IMG/VR virus record: IMGVR_UViG_3300020613_000006
Span: 1-46,298 of that record
DNA: 46,298 nucleotides
Reading direction: 5' to 3' (one strand)
Source of the DNA: a virus
Shown: one piece after another, positions 15,230 to 23,521 of the stretch
Numbering within the stretch: the stretch's first letter is position 1
How the letters are laid out: the number at the start of each line of letters is the position of its first letter
Translations under genes and position numbers: made by a program
Notes under the pieces: generated by a model
Seen by the model: the letters and a program-made list of their open reading frames with translations, nothing else
The model's database searches: none
What the model was told of the DNA's origin: nothing

Positions 15230-15423
15230 TGACAGTCTTAGCGTGGTTTCTGTGGCGTCGGTGGCAGTTCATGATTTACATGAATGAGTTATTGTCACGG
15301 GGATATCAACCGGGGAGAGAAATAAACACTCTTCACGCCATGCACAATAATAACCTTGCCGGTTGCCGCAAACACCCGGTCATCTATAACGATATGTGTC
15401 GCATTGTGCGGGGGATGAAATGA
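15229..15423 (+). CDS. Hypothetical protein, 64 aa
   Basis: MTVLAWFLWRRWQFMIYMNE has an aromatic and basic N-terminus, then a polar region with CRKHPVIYNDMCRIV. It overlaps genes on both sides (TAATG and ATGA). No family is recognised. Confidence 0.5.
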   Translation: MTVLAWFLWRRWQFMIYMNELLSRGYQPGREINTLHAMHNNNLAGCRKHPVIYNDMCRIVRGMK

Positions 15424-15983
15424 AAGATAGTGAGCTTTACGACCTTGTAAAATTGACGCTAACGTATAATCCAGAAACAGGTTTGTTTATTCACAACATC
15501 CGCCCACGTAGTATGTTCACAACGGACCGGAACTGGAAGAAATGGAACACTCGTTGGGCGGGTAAGTTAGCCGGAAGTACCAAGCTAAATCATTGGAACA
15601 AAAAGTACTATAAATACATCAGGCTGTTAGACAAGGATTTCATGTATCACCGCATTGTGTGGTTATATGTTCACGGTGTATTACCTGATGTTATTGACCA
15701 CATTAACGGCGACCCAACGGATAACCGTCTTTGCAACTTACGAAATACAACACCTTTGGAAAACAGTCGTAACATGCGACGACATAGACACAACAAAACA
15801 GGAATTTCAGGTGTTGTGATTCACTGTCAAAACGGTCGTTATGTTGCTCAAATTGGTTTAAATGGTAAAACTAAACATTTGGGTATAACGCCCGATTTCT
15901 TCGAAGCATGTTGTTTACGTAAATCAGCCGAGAATTGTTACGGATTTAGCGAAAATCACGGAAGTGACCGTTTTATTTCTTAG
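15420..15983 (+). CDS. HNH homing endonuclease with AP2 domain
   Basis: This 187-residue protein has an HNH_3-type core with the HRIVW segment (77-81) and DHINGDPTDNRLCNLR (93-108), giving the conserved His and Asn residues. An AP2-like DNA-binding domain follows (TGISGVVIHCQNGRYVAQI, from residue 127). It is a free-standing homing endonuclease at the end of the early island. Its last 11 nt overlap the converging Mu F-like head gene. The lower local GC content fits horizontal gain. Confidence 0.9.
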   Translation: MKDSELYDLVKLTLTYNPETGLFIHNIRPRSMFTTDRNWKKWNTRWAGKLAGSTKLNHWNKKYYKYIRLLDKDFMYHRIVWLYVHGVLPDVIDHINGDPTDNRLCNLRNTTPLENSRNMRRHRHNKTGISGVVIHCQNGRYVAQIGLNGKTKHLGITPDFFEACCLRKSAENCYGFSENHGSDRFIS

Positions 15984-16746
15984 TTTTAAGATATCGCTCC
16001 ACTTTAGCCCGTGGGGTTGCGCGGGCTATACATCGGCACCGAATTGGTTGTCCTGGAAAAGTTGGTACACCGTCTACAACAGGTAGGTTATCCCAACGAA
16101 AGACACCCGGACCATAACCTACATCTCGTTTTGATACCTCATTGTGACTATGCCGTACACGCTCATCATGCGCGGTTACCCACGTAAAGAACTCTATTCC
16201 CGAATTTACTTGGCGAATCTTGTTCATTTCTCCTTGTATTTTCGCGTGTTGGTCGACGGCAATTAATTTTGCACGGCGTGACGTTATACCAAACTGTTTG
16301 ACTAACTCATCCTCAATATAACTGGGGCGCATACCCTGACGCATGTTACCAACGACAATATTCTGCACCTGCTCCAGATATTGCGCCGGGATGGACTTAA
16401 TCAGATTGGCATTCTGGAATGCAGCGGCTTCGAGATAGTCCTGCAACTGCTGATTACCGCCGTACAGGTCGATACCGAATGACTTCTGACGACGCACGTT
16501 ATCTTCCGCAGCAGAGCGTACAAAGCTGGACGCAATATCATTAGCCTGCTTCTGTGCGAACGGGCTTGTCCAGCGTGCCAGAATGCGACGCAGTACCGCA
16601 GCAATCACATCAGGCCATCCGTCAGCAACATATTCCGTCACTTGCTGCTTAATCACCGGCACAAGTTCAGCATCCACATCAGCGCGTACCAGCTTGACAA
16701 TCTGTTGCAGTTTGCGGTTATAGGCAATTTGCGTTTGTGTCGCCAT
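15973..16746 (-). CDS. Head morphogenesis protein (Mu F/SPP1 gp7-like)
   Basis: This 257-residue protein ends with the hallmark of this family: FFTWVTAHDERVRHSHNEV, then PGVFRWDNLPV and GQPIRCRCIARATP. Such minor head proteins bind portal and capsid, and some are injected. The ATG at 16746 (MATQTQIAYNRKL) lies 6 nt after the operator 6 palindrome and has only a distant GAGG. An in-frame ATG at 16767 would put the operator in the gene. It is isolated from the portal gene by the 16.8-18.1 kb island. Confidence 0.88.
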   Translation of the reverse strand: MATQTQIAYNRKLQQIVKLVRADVDAELVPVIKQQVTEYVADGWPDVIAAVLRRILARWTSPFAQKQANDIASSFVRSAAEDNVRRQKSFGIDLYGGNQQLQDYLEAAAFQNANLIKSIPAQYLEQVQNIVVGNMRQGMRPSYIEDELVKQFGITSRRAKLIAVDQHAKIQGEMNKIRQVNSGIEFFTWVTAHDERVRHSHNEVSKRDVGYGPGVFRWDNLPVVDGVPTFPGQPIRCRCIARATPRAKVERYLKTKK

Positions 16747-16751
16747 AATTG

Positions 16752-16780
16752 TTGACGGCCTCGTCATAGTGGTGTAGAGT
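16752..16780 (+). promoter_or_regulatory. Operator-promoter 6
   Basis: The palindrome TTGACGGCCTCGTCAT is at 16752-16767, with a 17-bp spacer and TAGAGT at 16775-16780. It drives the plus-strand island 16.8-18.1 kb. Confidence 0.75.
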
Positions 16781-16826
16781 TACTGTGTTAGACAGATATT
16801 ATCACAATTTGACGGAGAACAGAGAG

Positions 16827-17102
16827 ATGAAAGAAAAGCAATATGACGAACGTGACGCATTTAAACTTGACATCGCCGGTGGTTACTATGGTCGGCACGT
16901 TCAGGCAATGACACGAGAAAAGTTACATTCTAAAAGTGATATTGCAGCTGAACTTGGTCATCGGGACATGACTATCGACGAATTGCTGAAAGAGTTAATC
17001 GAGACCCACTCAGCGCTCTGCTTTACGCCTGATTACATCGGCTCTCTTCGTTATGAAAAAAACAAAGCAGCCATCAACAAAGCACTGGGAGAGACAAAAT
17101 GA
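16827..17102 (+). CDS. Hypothetical protein, 91 aa
   Basis: MKEKQYDERDAFKLDIAGGY starts at 16827 after SD GGAG and GAGAG. The sequence is charged and helical (DIAAELGHRDMTIDELLKELIETH). It lies first in the island after operator-promoter 6. No family is recognised. Confidence 0.6.
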   Translation: MKEKQYDERDAFKLDIAGGYYGRHVQAMTREKLHSKSDIAAELGHRDMTIDELLKELIETHSALCFTPDYIGSLRYEKNKAAINKALGETK

Positions 17103-17344
17103 CCAGTCGTTACGACGAGTCACAGTATCTGGACACACTTGTCACACTGGAACTGGCGGCAAAATTTGCACAACGTGAGCGCAGACCCATTAATGGTTCA
17201 ATTCGCTCATGCTGGAGCGCTATAAGGCCACGTGTAACAAATGAACTGAACCGCCGCATCTTTGACGGTATGGCGACACAATTTATGCCACATGGCGCAC
17301 TGTGTATGTTGCGTCGGCAACTTGATGAATCATTAGGAGAGTAG
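17099..17344 (+). CDS. Hypothetical protein, 81 aa
   Basis: MTSRYDESQYLDTLVTLELA continues into an Arg-rich helical region (QRERRPINGSIRSCWSAIRP). The ATG overlaps the preceding stop (ATGA). Function is unknown; the operon context suggests an early accessory protein. Confidence 0.55.
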   Translation: MTSRYDESQYLDTLVTLELAAKFAQRERRPINGSIRSCWSAIRPRVTNELNRRIFDGMATQFMPHGALCMLRRQLDESLGE

Positions 17345-17348
17345 AGAG

Positions 17349-17908
17349 ATGAAACTGATTGATATTCTGGTGCAGGAATTACCAAAGCGTGGTGGTTGGC
17401 CGGAGGGTGCGGAAATAATTTCAATGCACGCAGATGGTGTGGTTTACATTAACAAAAAAAAACATTCGATTTGCCCTTACCACAATGTACTGATGGGTGG
17501 GATAGGAATAAACACACTCCAAATTATACAAACGAAGTCACTCGCGAACAATATGAAGCAGCACTGAAACAACCGGTGTGGGATGGTACTGGTTTGCCGC
17601 CGGTTGGTATTGAGTGTGAGTGGTGTGAATCCAATGGTCAATGGACTGCTGTGAAGATTGTCTATTTGTCTGAATGGGTGATTGTTATGAGAGGTGTCAA
17701 AGAAGGGTTAGGTAAAGGCGTGGAAATAGCAAAAGACCTTGTGATGGATAAAGTACCAGAATTCCGTCCAATCCGTTCAGAGCGTGATGAAGCGATTGAT
17801 AAATTAGCGGAACTCATCTATAAAAATGAACCAGATAATGGTTTGTCGAACGCTACCATGCATGCAACACGTATTTACGACGCCGGATACCGTAAACTCT
17901 CAGACTAA
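17349..17908 (+). CDS. Phage hypothetical protein interrupted by a frameshift at an A9 run
   Basis: The frame from 17349 begins MKLIDILVQELPKRGGWPEG and stops at 17567. The -1 frame is open from 17453 to 17908 and carries VTREQYEAALKQPVWDGTGL, which in related enterophage proteins, from memory, belongs to the same chain. The switch point is a run of nine A residues at 17454-17462. One extra A would restore a single frame. This could be a sequencing error, a real mutation or slippage on a classic A-AAA-AAA site. Function is unknown. SD GGAG lies before the ATG. Confidence 0.65.
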
Positions 17909-17948
17909 TCCTGTCGCACATGTGACAATGGTCAACTAATGTACAGGA

Positions 17949-18107
17949 ATGCAAAATCTTAATCAGATTTACCGGTTTGGCAGGGATGCCGCATTGACAG
18001 GGTGTGTCACAATTGATGACTGTCCATATACCGAAATGAGGGAAAAGCGTGCATGGGTACTCGGATTTATCGAGGGCTTGCGCACGCTATGGTCACAATT
18101 AGCTTAA
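17949..18107 (+). CDS. RMF/CrpP-like small protein
   Basis: This 52-residue frame begins MQNLNQIYRFGRDAALTGC and continues with DDCPYTEMREKRAWVLGFIEGL. The pattern GxxAxxxG, CPY, then RxxWxxGFxxG is that of ribosome modulation factor (RMF) and the related CrpP proteins. RMF dimerises and silences 70S ribosomes in stationary phase. The phage version could affect host translation, but this is inference. The SD is weak. It overlaps the converging portal gene by 9 nt. It is easily missed because of its length. Confidence 0.6.
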   Translation: MQNLNQIYRFGRDAALTGCVTIDDCPYTEMREKRAWVLGFIEGLRTLWSQLA

Positions 18108-19511
18108 TTTAGCCATCACTTCATCGTGTGACAATCCATCAGCCGTTAACTTACTGTACCGAGTCCAGAACGCGTCAGTCTGCTCAACCTGCTCAGTCGT
18201 ATCACCCGGACGCACCACCGCATCAACCTCAGCAGCAGATTGTGCTTCAATGTCTTCATCCTCAAACTGATACTGTTCGGACGACTGCAGGTTACGCATA
18301 ATCTGTGACGGTCTCACGATACCCTCAGCAAGATACAACATATCAGTGTCCGCACGGGTTTTAGCGGCGTTGGCAATCTCCAGCTCATTCGGCTGCGCCA
18401 GTGGTGCCCACACATAGTTGTAATCGTCCGGCCAGTATCCCAGTGCGCTACGTACCAGCACCTCGTCCAGTGTGCGCAGACCGGGGTCAAGACGTGTAAG
18501 CTGTTTGGACCGGATGCTATTGTTGTAGTTGTTCATGTCACCTTTGCCGGAGTCGCCCAGACCTTTGGACTGCACGCCAAACAAACGTGTCATTGGGATA
18601 CCGGATGCGCCGGTAATCCATGTGAGAAATACTTCAAGCACCGGTGCAACACCGCCCAAATCGAGCGTCTTGCGCTCATACGATTCATCACCGTCCAGCA
18701 GGGCCATCTGCACCACAGATTTCATCTGGCTGAACAGGGTGTAGCGGTCGATGATAGCTTTGTCCTGGTCAGACGCAAGCTCATCACTCAGGCCTTCACG
18801 CTTGACCACATCAACGTTGGCCTCCTGCATCAGCTCAGCAATACCGTCCTTCGATGCAACCATGTCCATGATGTCATCGAGGCACTTGCGTAACTCTGAG
18901 TCACCCCACCCCTGAGTCTGTAACATCTGGCGACGTGGTAGGCGGGTTCCGTTAAAGCGTGCAAAGTGTGACCAGTGAATCTGTTGTCCACCACCTGTGA
19001 TGGTGTAGAACTCTGGTGCAAGATAGTTAGGCTGTAACACATCCCATGTATTGAGCGTCATCGCAGACATGTCGTAACGGTCAAACACGACCAGGCGCTG
19101 CAAATCACCTTTACGGATGCGGTTAATGTTGAGCGGCTTTGTGAGGTCCTGTCCGGTGAGCATCAGAATGCCGCCACCACCGTACAGGTTGCCCCACGTT
19201 GCAGCCTCCTGTACAGCCATAGGCAGCATGAGACGGTCTTCTTCGATACGGATGATGTCAGCGTCTTTGGACTTGATGATGCGCCACTCACGGCACATAT
19301 CCTCAGCGGGGATGTCCACAATGGCGCGTGCTAACCAGTTTGTCTGATACGCTGCGTCAAGCTGTTGCCAGTCCTGCAGCGTGGCGTATGAGAAGAAGTT
19401 GTGTGTGCGTTTAGCCTTTGCCGTACCCAGACCAGATGCAACGTTGACCAGTCCATCAGCCGTGACATGCTTTGGTACGGTAACGGCGTGTAAGTTTGGT
19501 TTCTTAGCCAA
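18099..19511 (-). CDS. Portal protein (DUF1073)
   Basis: This 470-residue protein has the features of DUF1073 portals: YQTNWLARAIVDIPAEDMCR near the N-terminus, WGNLYGGGGILMLTG, and SGIPMTRLFGVQSKGLGDSG. It forms the dodecameric DNA channel at the head vertex. The start is TTG at 19511, directly after the terminase stop, with SD GGAG 9 nt upstream and no suitable ATG. It is the third gene of the terminase block. Confidence 0.9.
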   Translation of the reverse strand: MAKKPNLHAVTVPKHVTADGLVNVASGLGTAKAKRTHNFFSYATLQDWQQLDAAYQTNWLARAIVDIPAEDMCREWRIIKSKDADIIRIEEDRLMLPMAVQEAATWGNLYGGGGILMLTGQDLTKPLNINRIRKGDLQRLVVFDRYDMSAMTLNTWDVLQPNYLAPEFYTITGGGQQIHWSHFARFNGTRLPRRQMLQTQGWGDSELRKCLDDIMDMVASKDGIAELMQEANVDVVKREGLSDELASDQDKAIIDRYTLFSQMKSVVQMALLDGDESYERKTLDLGGVAPVLEVFLTWITGASGIPMTRLFGVQSKGLGDSGKGDMNNYNNSIRSKQLTRLDPGLRTLDEVLVRSALGYWPDDYNYVWAPLAQPNELEIANAAKTRADTDMLYLAEGIVRPSQIMRNLQSSEQYQFEDEDIEAQSAAEVDAVVRPGDTTEQVEQTDAFWTRYSKLTADGLSHDEVMAKLS

Positions 19512-20966
19512 TTATAATATCTCCGAAATACTTGCTTTACCGTTGTGAAGCATCTGACTGATGGCGTCACACATTGGGTCAATCTGGTCATCGTGAGCGT
19601 GAGTGTCATCAGCGGTAAACGACTCACACTCTTTCACAAAATCATGCACCCACGGTGCTTCTGCCGGTATCTTAACATAACCCGACTCAATGTAACCCTG
19701 TACGTCCATAACACGCGTCAGTTTATTCGCAGCCGGTCCACGTGGTATTTCCCGTACCGGAATGACCGGTTTAATCTTGCGCCGGATTTTCTGGATAAGT
19801 TCTGTGCCGGATGATTTATCTTCCACAGCCATGTAACGCAGACGACCATTCTTGTTAGCGCGTTTCGCATTCCAGAAGTCAGGAATGCGTGACTCAAGCT
19901 CATAGGCTTCAAACTTGTCGCGCAGCACGTCCAGCAGGTACAGATAACCGTCCTCGCCCAGACCCCATTCCTCAGCAACCTGATAATCGTTATGCTCTTT
20001 GGCTTTCTGAGCGGTATCGATGAAGATTGCACGATACTTGAGGGGTGGGACAACGCTGTAACGACCGAACCACGAACCTTTCAGAATTCCGCCGCCGAGC
20101 GGGGCAGGACGCTGTTGCATCTGACTGGCAAACATGTACGTGTTTTTCTTCTGCATCGCCTTGAGCACGTCGAGAGAGTGCTTCTGAGGCCACAGTGCAC
20201 GTTCAGTCGGTAAACCTTCGTCAACGATGGCAGGAAGTACCAGTTGCTTAAAATCGTACTCACCGTCCTTGAGCAACATGCCGCAGAAGTCTTCTTCGTG
20301 GATACGCTGCATAATCACGATACACGGTGTCTTCGTGGAGTTGAAACGTGATTTAATCGTCTCATCCCAGCGACGGTTAACAGCTTTACGTTTCGGGTCA
20401 GAGTATGCGTCATCAGGTTTTAACGGGTCATCGATGATGATTGCACCGCCGAAGCCGTTACCGTCCTTGAAGTCATCAATCTTACCCGCACCAAAACCGG
20501 TAATTGGACCACCCGCAGCCGTGGCATAAAATACACCACCTTCCGTTGTGGCCCACGCTTTCTTACTGTCCTTGTTCTGCTTAATGGCAAATTCGGGCCA
20601 GAGCTGTAAAAACTCTGACGACTTGAGAATTTGTTTCACCGTATCGGAGTTATCCAGTGCGAGAATATCCGCATACGACAGATGTATAAATTCACACTTC
20701 GGATTTTTAACAAAGCACCACGCCGGGAACATCTTTACCGCCAGTTCCGTTTTGGAATAGCGGGGCGGGATGTTAATCATCAGATGAGTGGTACGACCAT
20801 GAAACACACCCATCAGTGCGTCACAGATTTGATGGTGGTGTTCACTGAATACAAATTTGGTCCCCTTGAGCGCTTTGAAGAAGTAACGCGTGAAGAATTC
20901 AAAATCCTCTTCACAACGCTCTCTGATGCGTTCAACGAGGTGAGCAGGGGTAAGCCTAGTACTCAT
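19512..20966 (-). CDS. Terminase large subunit
   Basis: This 484-residue protein has an ATPase domain with Walker A INIPPRYSKTE (64-74) and Walker B AIIIDDP (about 175-181). A C-terminal nuclease domain follows, with acidic motifs FIDTAQKAKEHNDYQV, MAVEDKSSGTEL and DDQIDPMCDAI. It packages DNA into the prohead and cuts it. The ATG overlaps the small subunit gene by 11 nt, and the portal gene follows directly. Confidence 0.95.
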   Translation of the reverse strand: MSTRLTPAHLVERIRERCEEDFEFFTRYFFKALKGTKFVFSEHHHQICDALMGVFHGRTTHLMINIPPRYSKTELAVKMFPAWCFVKNPKCEFIHLSYADILALDNSDTVKQILKSSEFLQLWPEFAIKQNKDSKKAWATTEGGVFYATAAGGPITGFGAGKIDDFKDGNGFGGAIIIDDPLKPDDAYSDPKRKAVNRRWDETIKSRFNSTKTPCIVIMQRIHEEDFCGMLLKDGEYDFKQLVLPAIVDEGLPTERALWPQKHSLDVLKAMQKKNTYMFASQMQQRPAPLGGGILKGSWFGRYSVVPPLKYRAIFIDTAQKAKEHNDYQVAEEWGLGEDGYLYLLDVLRDKFEAYELESRIPDFWNAKRANKNGRLRYMAVEDKSSGTELIQKIRRKIKPVIPVREIPRGPAANKLTRVMDVQGYIESGYVKIPAEAPWVHDFVKECESFTADDTHAHDDQIDPMCDAISQMLHNGKASISEIL

Positions 20967-21399
20967 CGTCTAAAGCCTTGTCAAGGGCCGCACGTTGCGA
21001 ATTTGACAGGGTTACGGACAGACTCCCCGACATTTCGATAAGTTGTTTGCCCAGACCGGCCAATTTCGCCTTACCCATCACCGCAGCCACAGCAGCTGAC
21101 GACTGAGGCGTTTCGGCACTCAGTGCAATGCGCTTAATTTCTTCCAGTTCGGCAACCAGTGAATCAACTGTAACGTTGTGTCGTTTGCGATGCACAGACC
21201 GTAACTGTTCGAGTCTTACCTGTATGTTACCTTTATCCAACAATTCAGATGCACGCACCGCAATGGTGTTTGGTGCCATCTTCACAATCTTGTAAGCACG
21301 GCGATATGACTCAGAAGCGTTCCCGGTCTCCACGAATGCCTGACAGAACTTTTCCTGCTGTTCAGTCACACCATGCTCGTTGAGTTTCGCTCTTGCCAT
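20956..21399 (-). CDS. Terminase small subunit
   Basis: This 147-residue protein has the Terminase_2-like HTH N-terminus: LNEHGVTEQQEKFCQAFVETGNASESYRRAY, then NTIAVRASELLDKGNIQVRL. It recognises the packaging site and recruits the large subunit. SD GAGG lies upstream. It is the first gene of the minus-strand late block downstream of repeat R2. Confidence 0.88.
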   Translation of the reverse strand: MARAKLNEHGVTEQQEKFCQAFVETGNASESYRRAYKIVKMAPNTIAVRASELLDKGNIQVRLEQLRSVHRKRHNVTVDSLVAELEEIKRIALSAETPQSSAAVAAVMGKAKLAGLGKQLIEMSGSLSVTLSNSQRAALDKALDDEY

Positions 21400-21858
21400 T
21401 GTGTTTAACCCTCACCAAATCCAGTCATGTTACGTCTCCCGTTTACGCGCCAATACCACAGACAATACCACAGTTGCAACACCAATTCCACACAATGAGC
21501 CAATACCCCACCACACCCCGATAAAAAACCATTTTCAGGTATACCGGGGTATTTTGTAAGTTACTGTATTACTTATATATTACTACTACTTTACCCTAAT
21601 ACCCCGTTAAAAGTCTTATATTAGTAGTAAGTAAATACTATAATTATACGCATATAGATATACTATAAGTATATCTATATAATATAAAATAGAATAAATA
21701 TTAGTACGGAGTGAAGCGGCACCGGGGTTTTGGGTAAAACTTTTAAACGTCATCTGATTCAATAACTTACAAAATACCCCACTGGGGTAAACGGGAAACC
21801 GTTGGTATACTTTGCGGCTATATGATATCTTTAAATATATTCTAACCGGAGGATTATC
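21400..21858. other. Divergent intergenic region with repeat R2 (candidate origin)
   Basis: This 459-bp region lies between the terminase genes (minus) and a zinc-finger gene (plus). It holds repeat R2 (21516-21738) and an inverted copy of the GGGGTATTTTGTAAGTTA motif at 21761-21780, plus ACTGGGGTAAAC at 21781-21792. Near 21430-21515 a minus-strand frame with a GTG start could encode a 28-residue transmembrane peptide (WWGIGSLCGIGVATVVLSVV), with weak support. Upstream of the plus gene, TTGGTA (21802) and ATATCT are a poor promoter match. No operator palindrome is seen. Confidence 0.55.
21516..21738. repeat. Intergenic repeat R2
   Basis: This is the second copy of the AT-rich repeat at 6135-6331. 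Shared blocks are at 21544-21563, 21580-21611 and 21700-21738. Between them the sequence is diverged and very AT-rich (for example 21640-21690). Both copies lie upstream of minus-strand late blocks and plus-strand genes. Confidence 0.7.
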
Positions 21859-22398
21859 ATGAATCAGTGTCCAAAATGCGAAAGTACAGTTTTTAATAAA
21901 ATTAGCGGAGAATGTTCCGCGTGCTCTCTTCATCGTCATAACGACCTTGTGAGAGCTTTGAAAGATGGTACAACAACCGGTTATGAACACATCGACGAAG
22001 TTTTGTCGCTCTTACGCAGCGGTAAAAAGTGGCGAGTGCTTAAGAGTCGTAACAAACTGTGCTGGCATCCCGGCGTGCAAATGACCAACGGCAAGTGTGT
22101 ATTTTGCGCGCTCTCTGACAAACCCACCATCAGTGTCACCAGCACTAACATCAACGAGCAGCGCCTTGCAAACCTCGATGAAGAGTTAGCGCTTTTAATG
22201 CAATATAGAGCGCTTCTGGAGACCGCTGTCGCACTCGGTGTGGATGTACCACAAGAGATACCAAAACGCGGCAAAACACGACAGGAAGCGTTGCGGGATG
22301 GTGACAAATGGTACACACCAGATACACGTTGCAAGCACTGCGGGGGTATCGGTGAACGCTACGTGGCAAACGGTAAATGTAAACAGTGCGGAGAGTAG
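21859..22398 (+). CDS. Zinc-finger protein with multiple CxxC pairs
   Basis: This 179-residue protein has Cys pairs in CPKCES (4-7), CSAC, CVFC and a C-terminal CKHCGG...CKQCGE ribbon, so it probably binds two or three zinc ions. A predicted coiled coil lies in the middle (LANLDEELALLMQYRALLET). SD GGAGG lies 6 nt before the ATG. Function is unknown; it could bind DNA or RNA. It is the first plus gene after repeat R2, so an origin-related role is conceivable but unproven. Confidence 0.6.
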   Translation: MNQCPKCESTVFNKISGECSACSLHRHNDLVRALKDGTTTGYEHIDEVLSLLRSGKKWRVLKSRNKLCWHPGVQMTNGKCVFCALSDKPTISVTSTNINEQRLANLDEELALLMQYRALLETAVALGVDVPQEIPKRGKTRQEALRDGDKWYTPDTRCKHCGGIGERYVANGKCKQCGE

Positions 22399-22402
22399 TG
22401 AG

Positions 22403-22621
22403 ATGGGTAAAGAAAGGTTTTTAAAGTTAATCATCATGTTCATCGGTGTTCACCACATGAAACTTGAAGATTTGAATGTCAGAATGGATGGTCGCGACAT
22501 GTTGAGTTTGTACAAGGGTGATGAAGGTCTTTTTATTCTGGTGGAAAGTGACGAAAGAAAAGCGAGTGTTAAGTATCTGGAATACACCTTACTGTTACAC
22601 GAATTGAAACACATGATTTAA
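22403..22621 (+). CDS. Hypothetical protein, 72 aa
   Basis: MGKERFLKLIIMFIGVHHMK starts at 22403 with SD GGAG. Upstream in-frame codons overlap the zinc-finger gene and were rejected. The sequence mixes a hydrophobic N-terminal helix with LLLHELKHMI at the end. No family is recognised. A terminator follows. Confidence 0.55.
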   Translation: MGKERFLKLIIMFIGVHHMKLEDLNVRMDGRDMLSLYKGDEGLFILVESDERKASVKYLEYTLLLHELKHMI

Positions 22622-22646
22622 TAAAAAAAGCCCCTCACGGGGCTTT
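22622..22646. terminator. Bidirectional terminator
   Basis: GCCCC (22630-22634) and GGGGC (22639-22643) pair around TCAC. On the minus strand a run of seven T residues follows. It serves converging genes on both sides and contains the stop codon of the minus gene. Confidence 0.8.
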
Positions 22647-22901
22647 ACTCATCCATCTTTTGCTTTGTTGTTCGGCCCATTCTTTAACATTGGGCTCACA
22701 TTCTGGACAATACATCGCGGTCTCTGGAGGTTCAGATGCCAGTATGTTGTAAGGGTGTTTCATTAGCCTTACACCTGTGTGTTTTGAACAATAATCGCTA
22801 TTTCCGATAATTATTATTTTTTGTTGCCCTTTCAATTCCGCAACCTCCGCCTCAAGCGCAATGCACCGCTCCATCAACTGACAATAACTTAACGCTTCCA
22901 T
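22635..22901 (-). CDS. Hypothetical protein, 88 aa, with CPEC motif
   Basis: MEALSYCQLMERCIALEAEV begins with a predicted coiled coil. A region with CSKHTG and MYCPECEP could bind metal. The start overlaps the upstream 57-residue gene. No family is recognised. It ends inside the terminator hairpin. Confidence 0.55.
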   Translation of the reverse strand: MEALSYCQLMERCIALEAEVAELKGQQKIIIIGNSDYCSKHTGVRLMKHPYNILASEPPETAMYCPECEPNVKEWAEQQSKRWMSKAP

Positions 22902-23062
22902 ACAACCTGCTCCTGTACTTTACCGTCCACAATGACACGGGTGACACAAAGTCCGTCCCGGTCAGCCTGAGTACGCATACGTGACAGCGTGGTCAAAGCC
23001 TGTACTTCTGTCATGGTTGCTGTCATCTCTGACAGGGTGTGACGACTGATAATAGTTTTCAT
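22889..23062 (-). CDS. Hypothetical protein, 57 aa
   Basis: MKTIISRHTLSEMTATMTEV starts at 23062, one base after the upstream stop. The sequence ends RVIVDGKVQEQVVWKR. The longer frame starting at 23263 runs antiparallel through the upstream gene and was rejected. Function is unknown. Confidence 0.5.
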   Translation of the reverse strand: MKTIISRHTLSEMTATMTEVQALTTLSRMRTQADRDGLCVTRVIVDGKVQEQVVWKR

Positions 23063-23063
23063 G

Positions 23064-23450
23064 TTAAAGCCCCGACTTTGGTTGACTGATGATAAAACTT
23101 GTAAAATCATCGTGATTTTGAATATGAAAGGGTGAGTGTGGTGTATGAGTGTAGCCTTTCGATTTGGCATATTTGGTGAGCATTTCGCCGATGAATGACA
23201 TGAATTTGGAATTACGCACAATTCCTTTTTCCTCACAGCCAGTAAGAACAGTGAAAGCAACAAAACGTGGGTTCAATTTTTCAATCTCAGCGGTATCGAC
23301 AATCAGGTCTGCATACGCAATTTGACGCATTTTGGTGTTTGCACAATTCATTTGTTGTGCAAAGAAATGAGTACCACCACCGTTTCTTTTTGACTCCATA
23401 CAGAAAAAATATTCAACACCTTCGAAAGTAAATTTATCACCAGCTTTCAT
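23064..23450 (-). CDS. Hypothetical protein, 128 aa
   Basis: MKAGDKFTFEGVEYFFCMES starts at 23450 with a GAGGG ribosome site. It contains THFFAQQMNCANTKMRQIAY. It is the first gene after minus-strand operator-promoter 7 and is followed by two small coupled genes. No family is recognised. Confidence 0.6.
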   Translation of the reverse strand: MKAGDKFTFEGVEYFFCMESKRNGGGTHFFAQQMNCANTKMRQIAYADLIVDTAEIEKLNPRFVAFTVLTGCEEKGIVRNSKFMSFIGEMLTKYAKSKGYTHTPHSPFHIQNHDDFTSFIISQPKSGL

Positions 23451-23482
23451 TTTATTAACCCTCAGTTCGTTTCGATGAGTTA

Positions 23483-23511
23483 AATCTATCTCACCTTGAC
23501 GAGTCCGTCAA
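23483..23511 (-). promoter_or_regulatory. Operator-promoter 7 (minus strand)
   Basis: The perfect palindrome TTGACGAGTCCGTCAA is at 23496-23511. On the minus strand the -10 TAGATT lies at 23488-23483 after 17 bp. It drives the three small genes at 23450-22635. Confidence 0.8.
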
Positions 23512-23521
23512 TACTAATTAC

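Noticed and set aside
17990-18020. Promoter TTGACA within the RMF-like gene
   Set aside because: The TTGACAGGGTGTGTCAC stretch is not a full palindrome, has no -10 at the right distance, and is explained by the coding sequence.
21616-21990. 124-codon minus frame opposite the zinc-finger gene
   Set aside because: It runs through repeat R2 and antiparallel to a supported gene with a strong SD; the composition is not protein-like.
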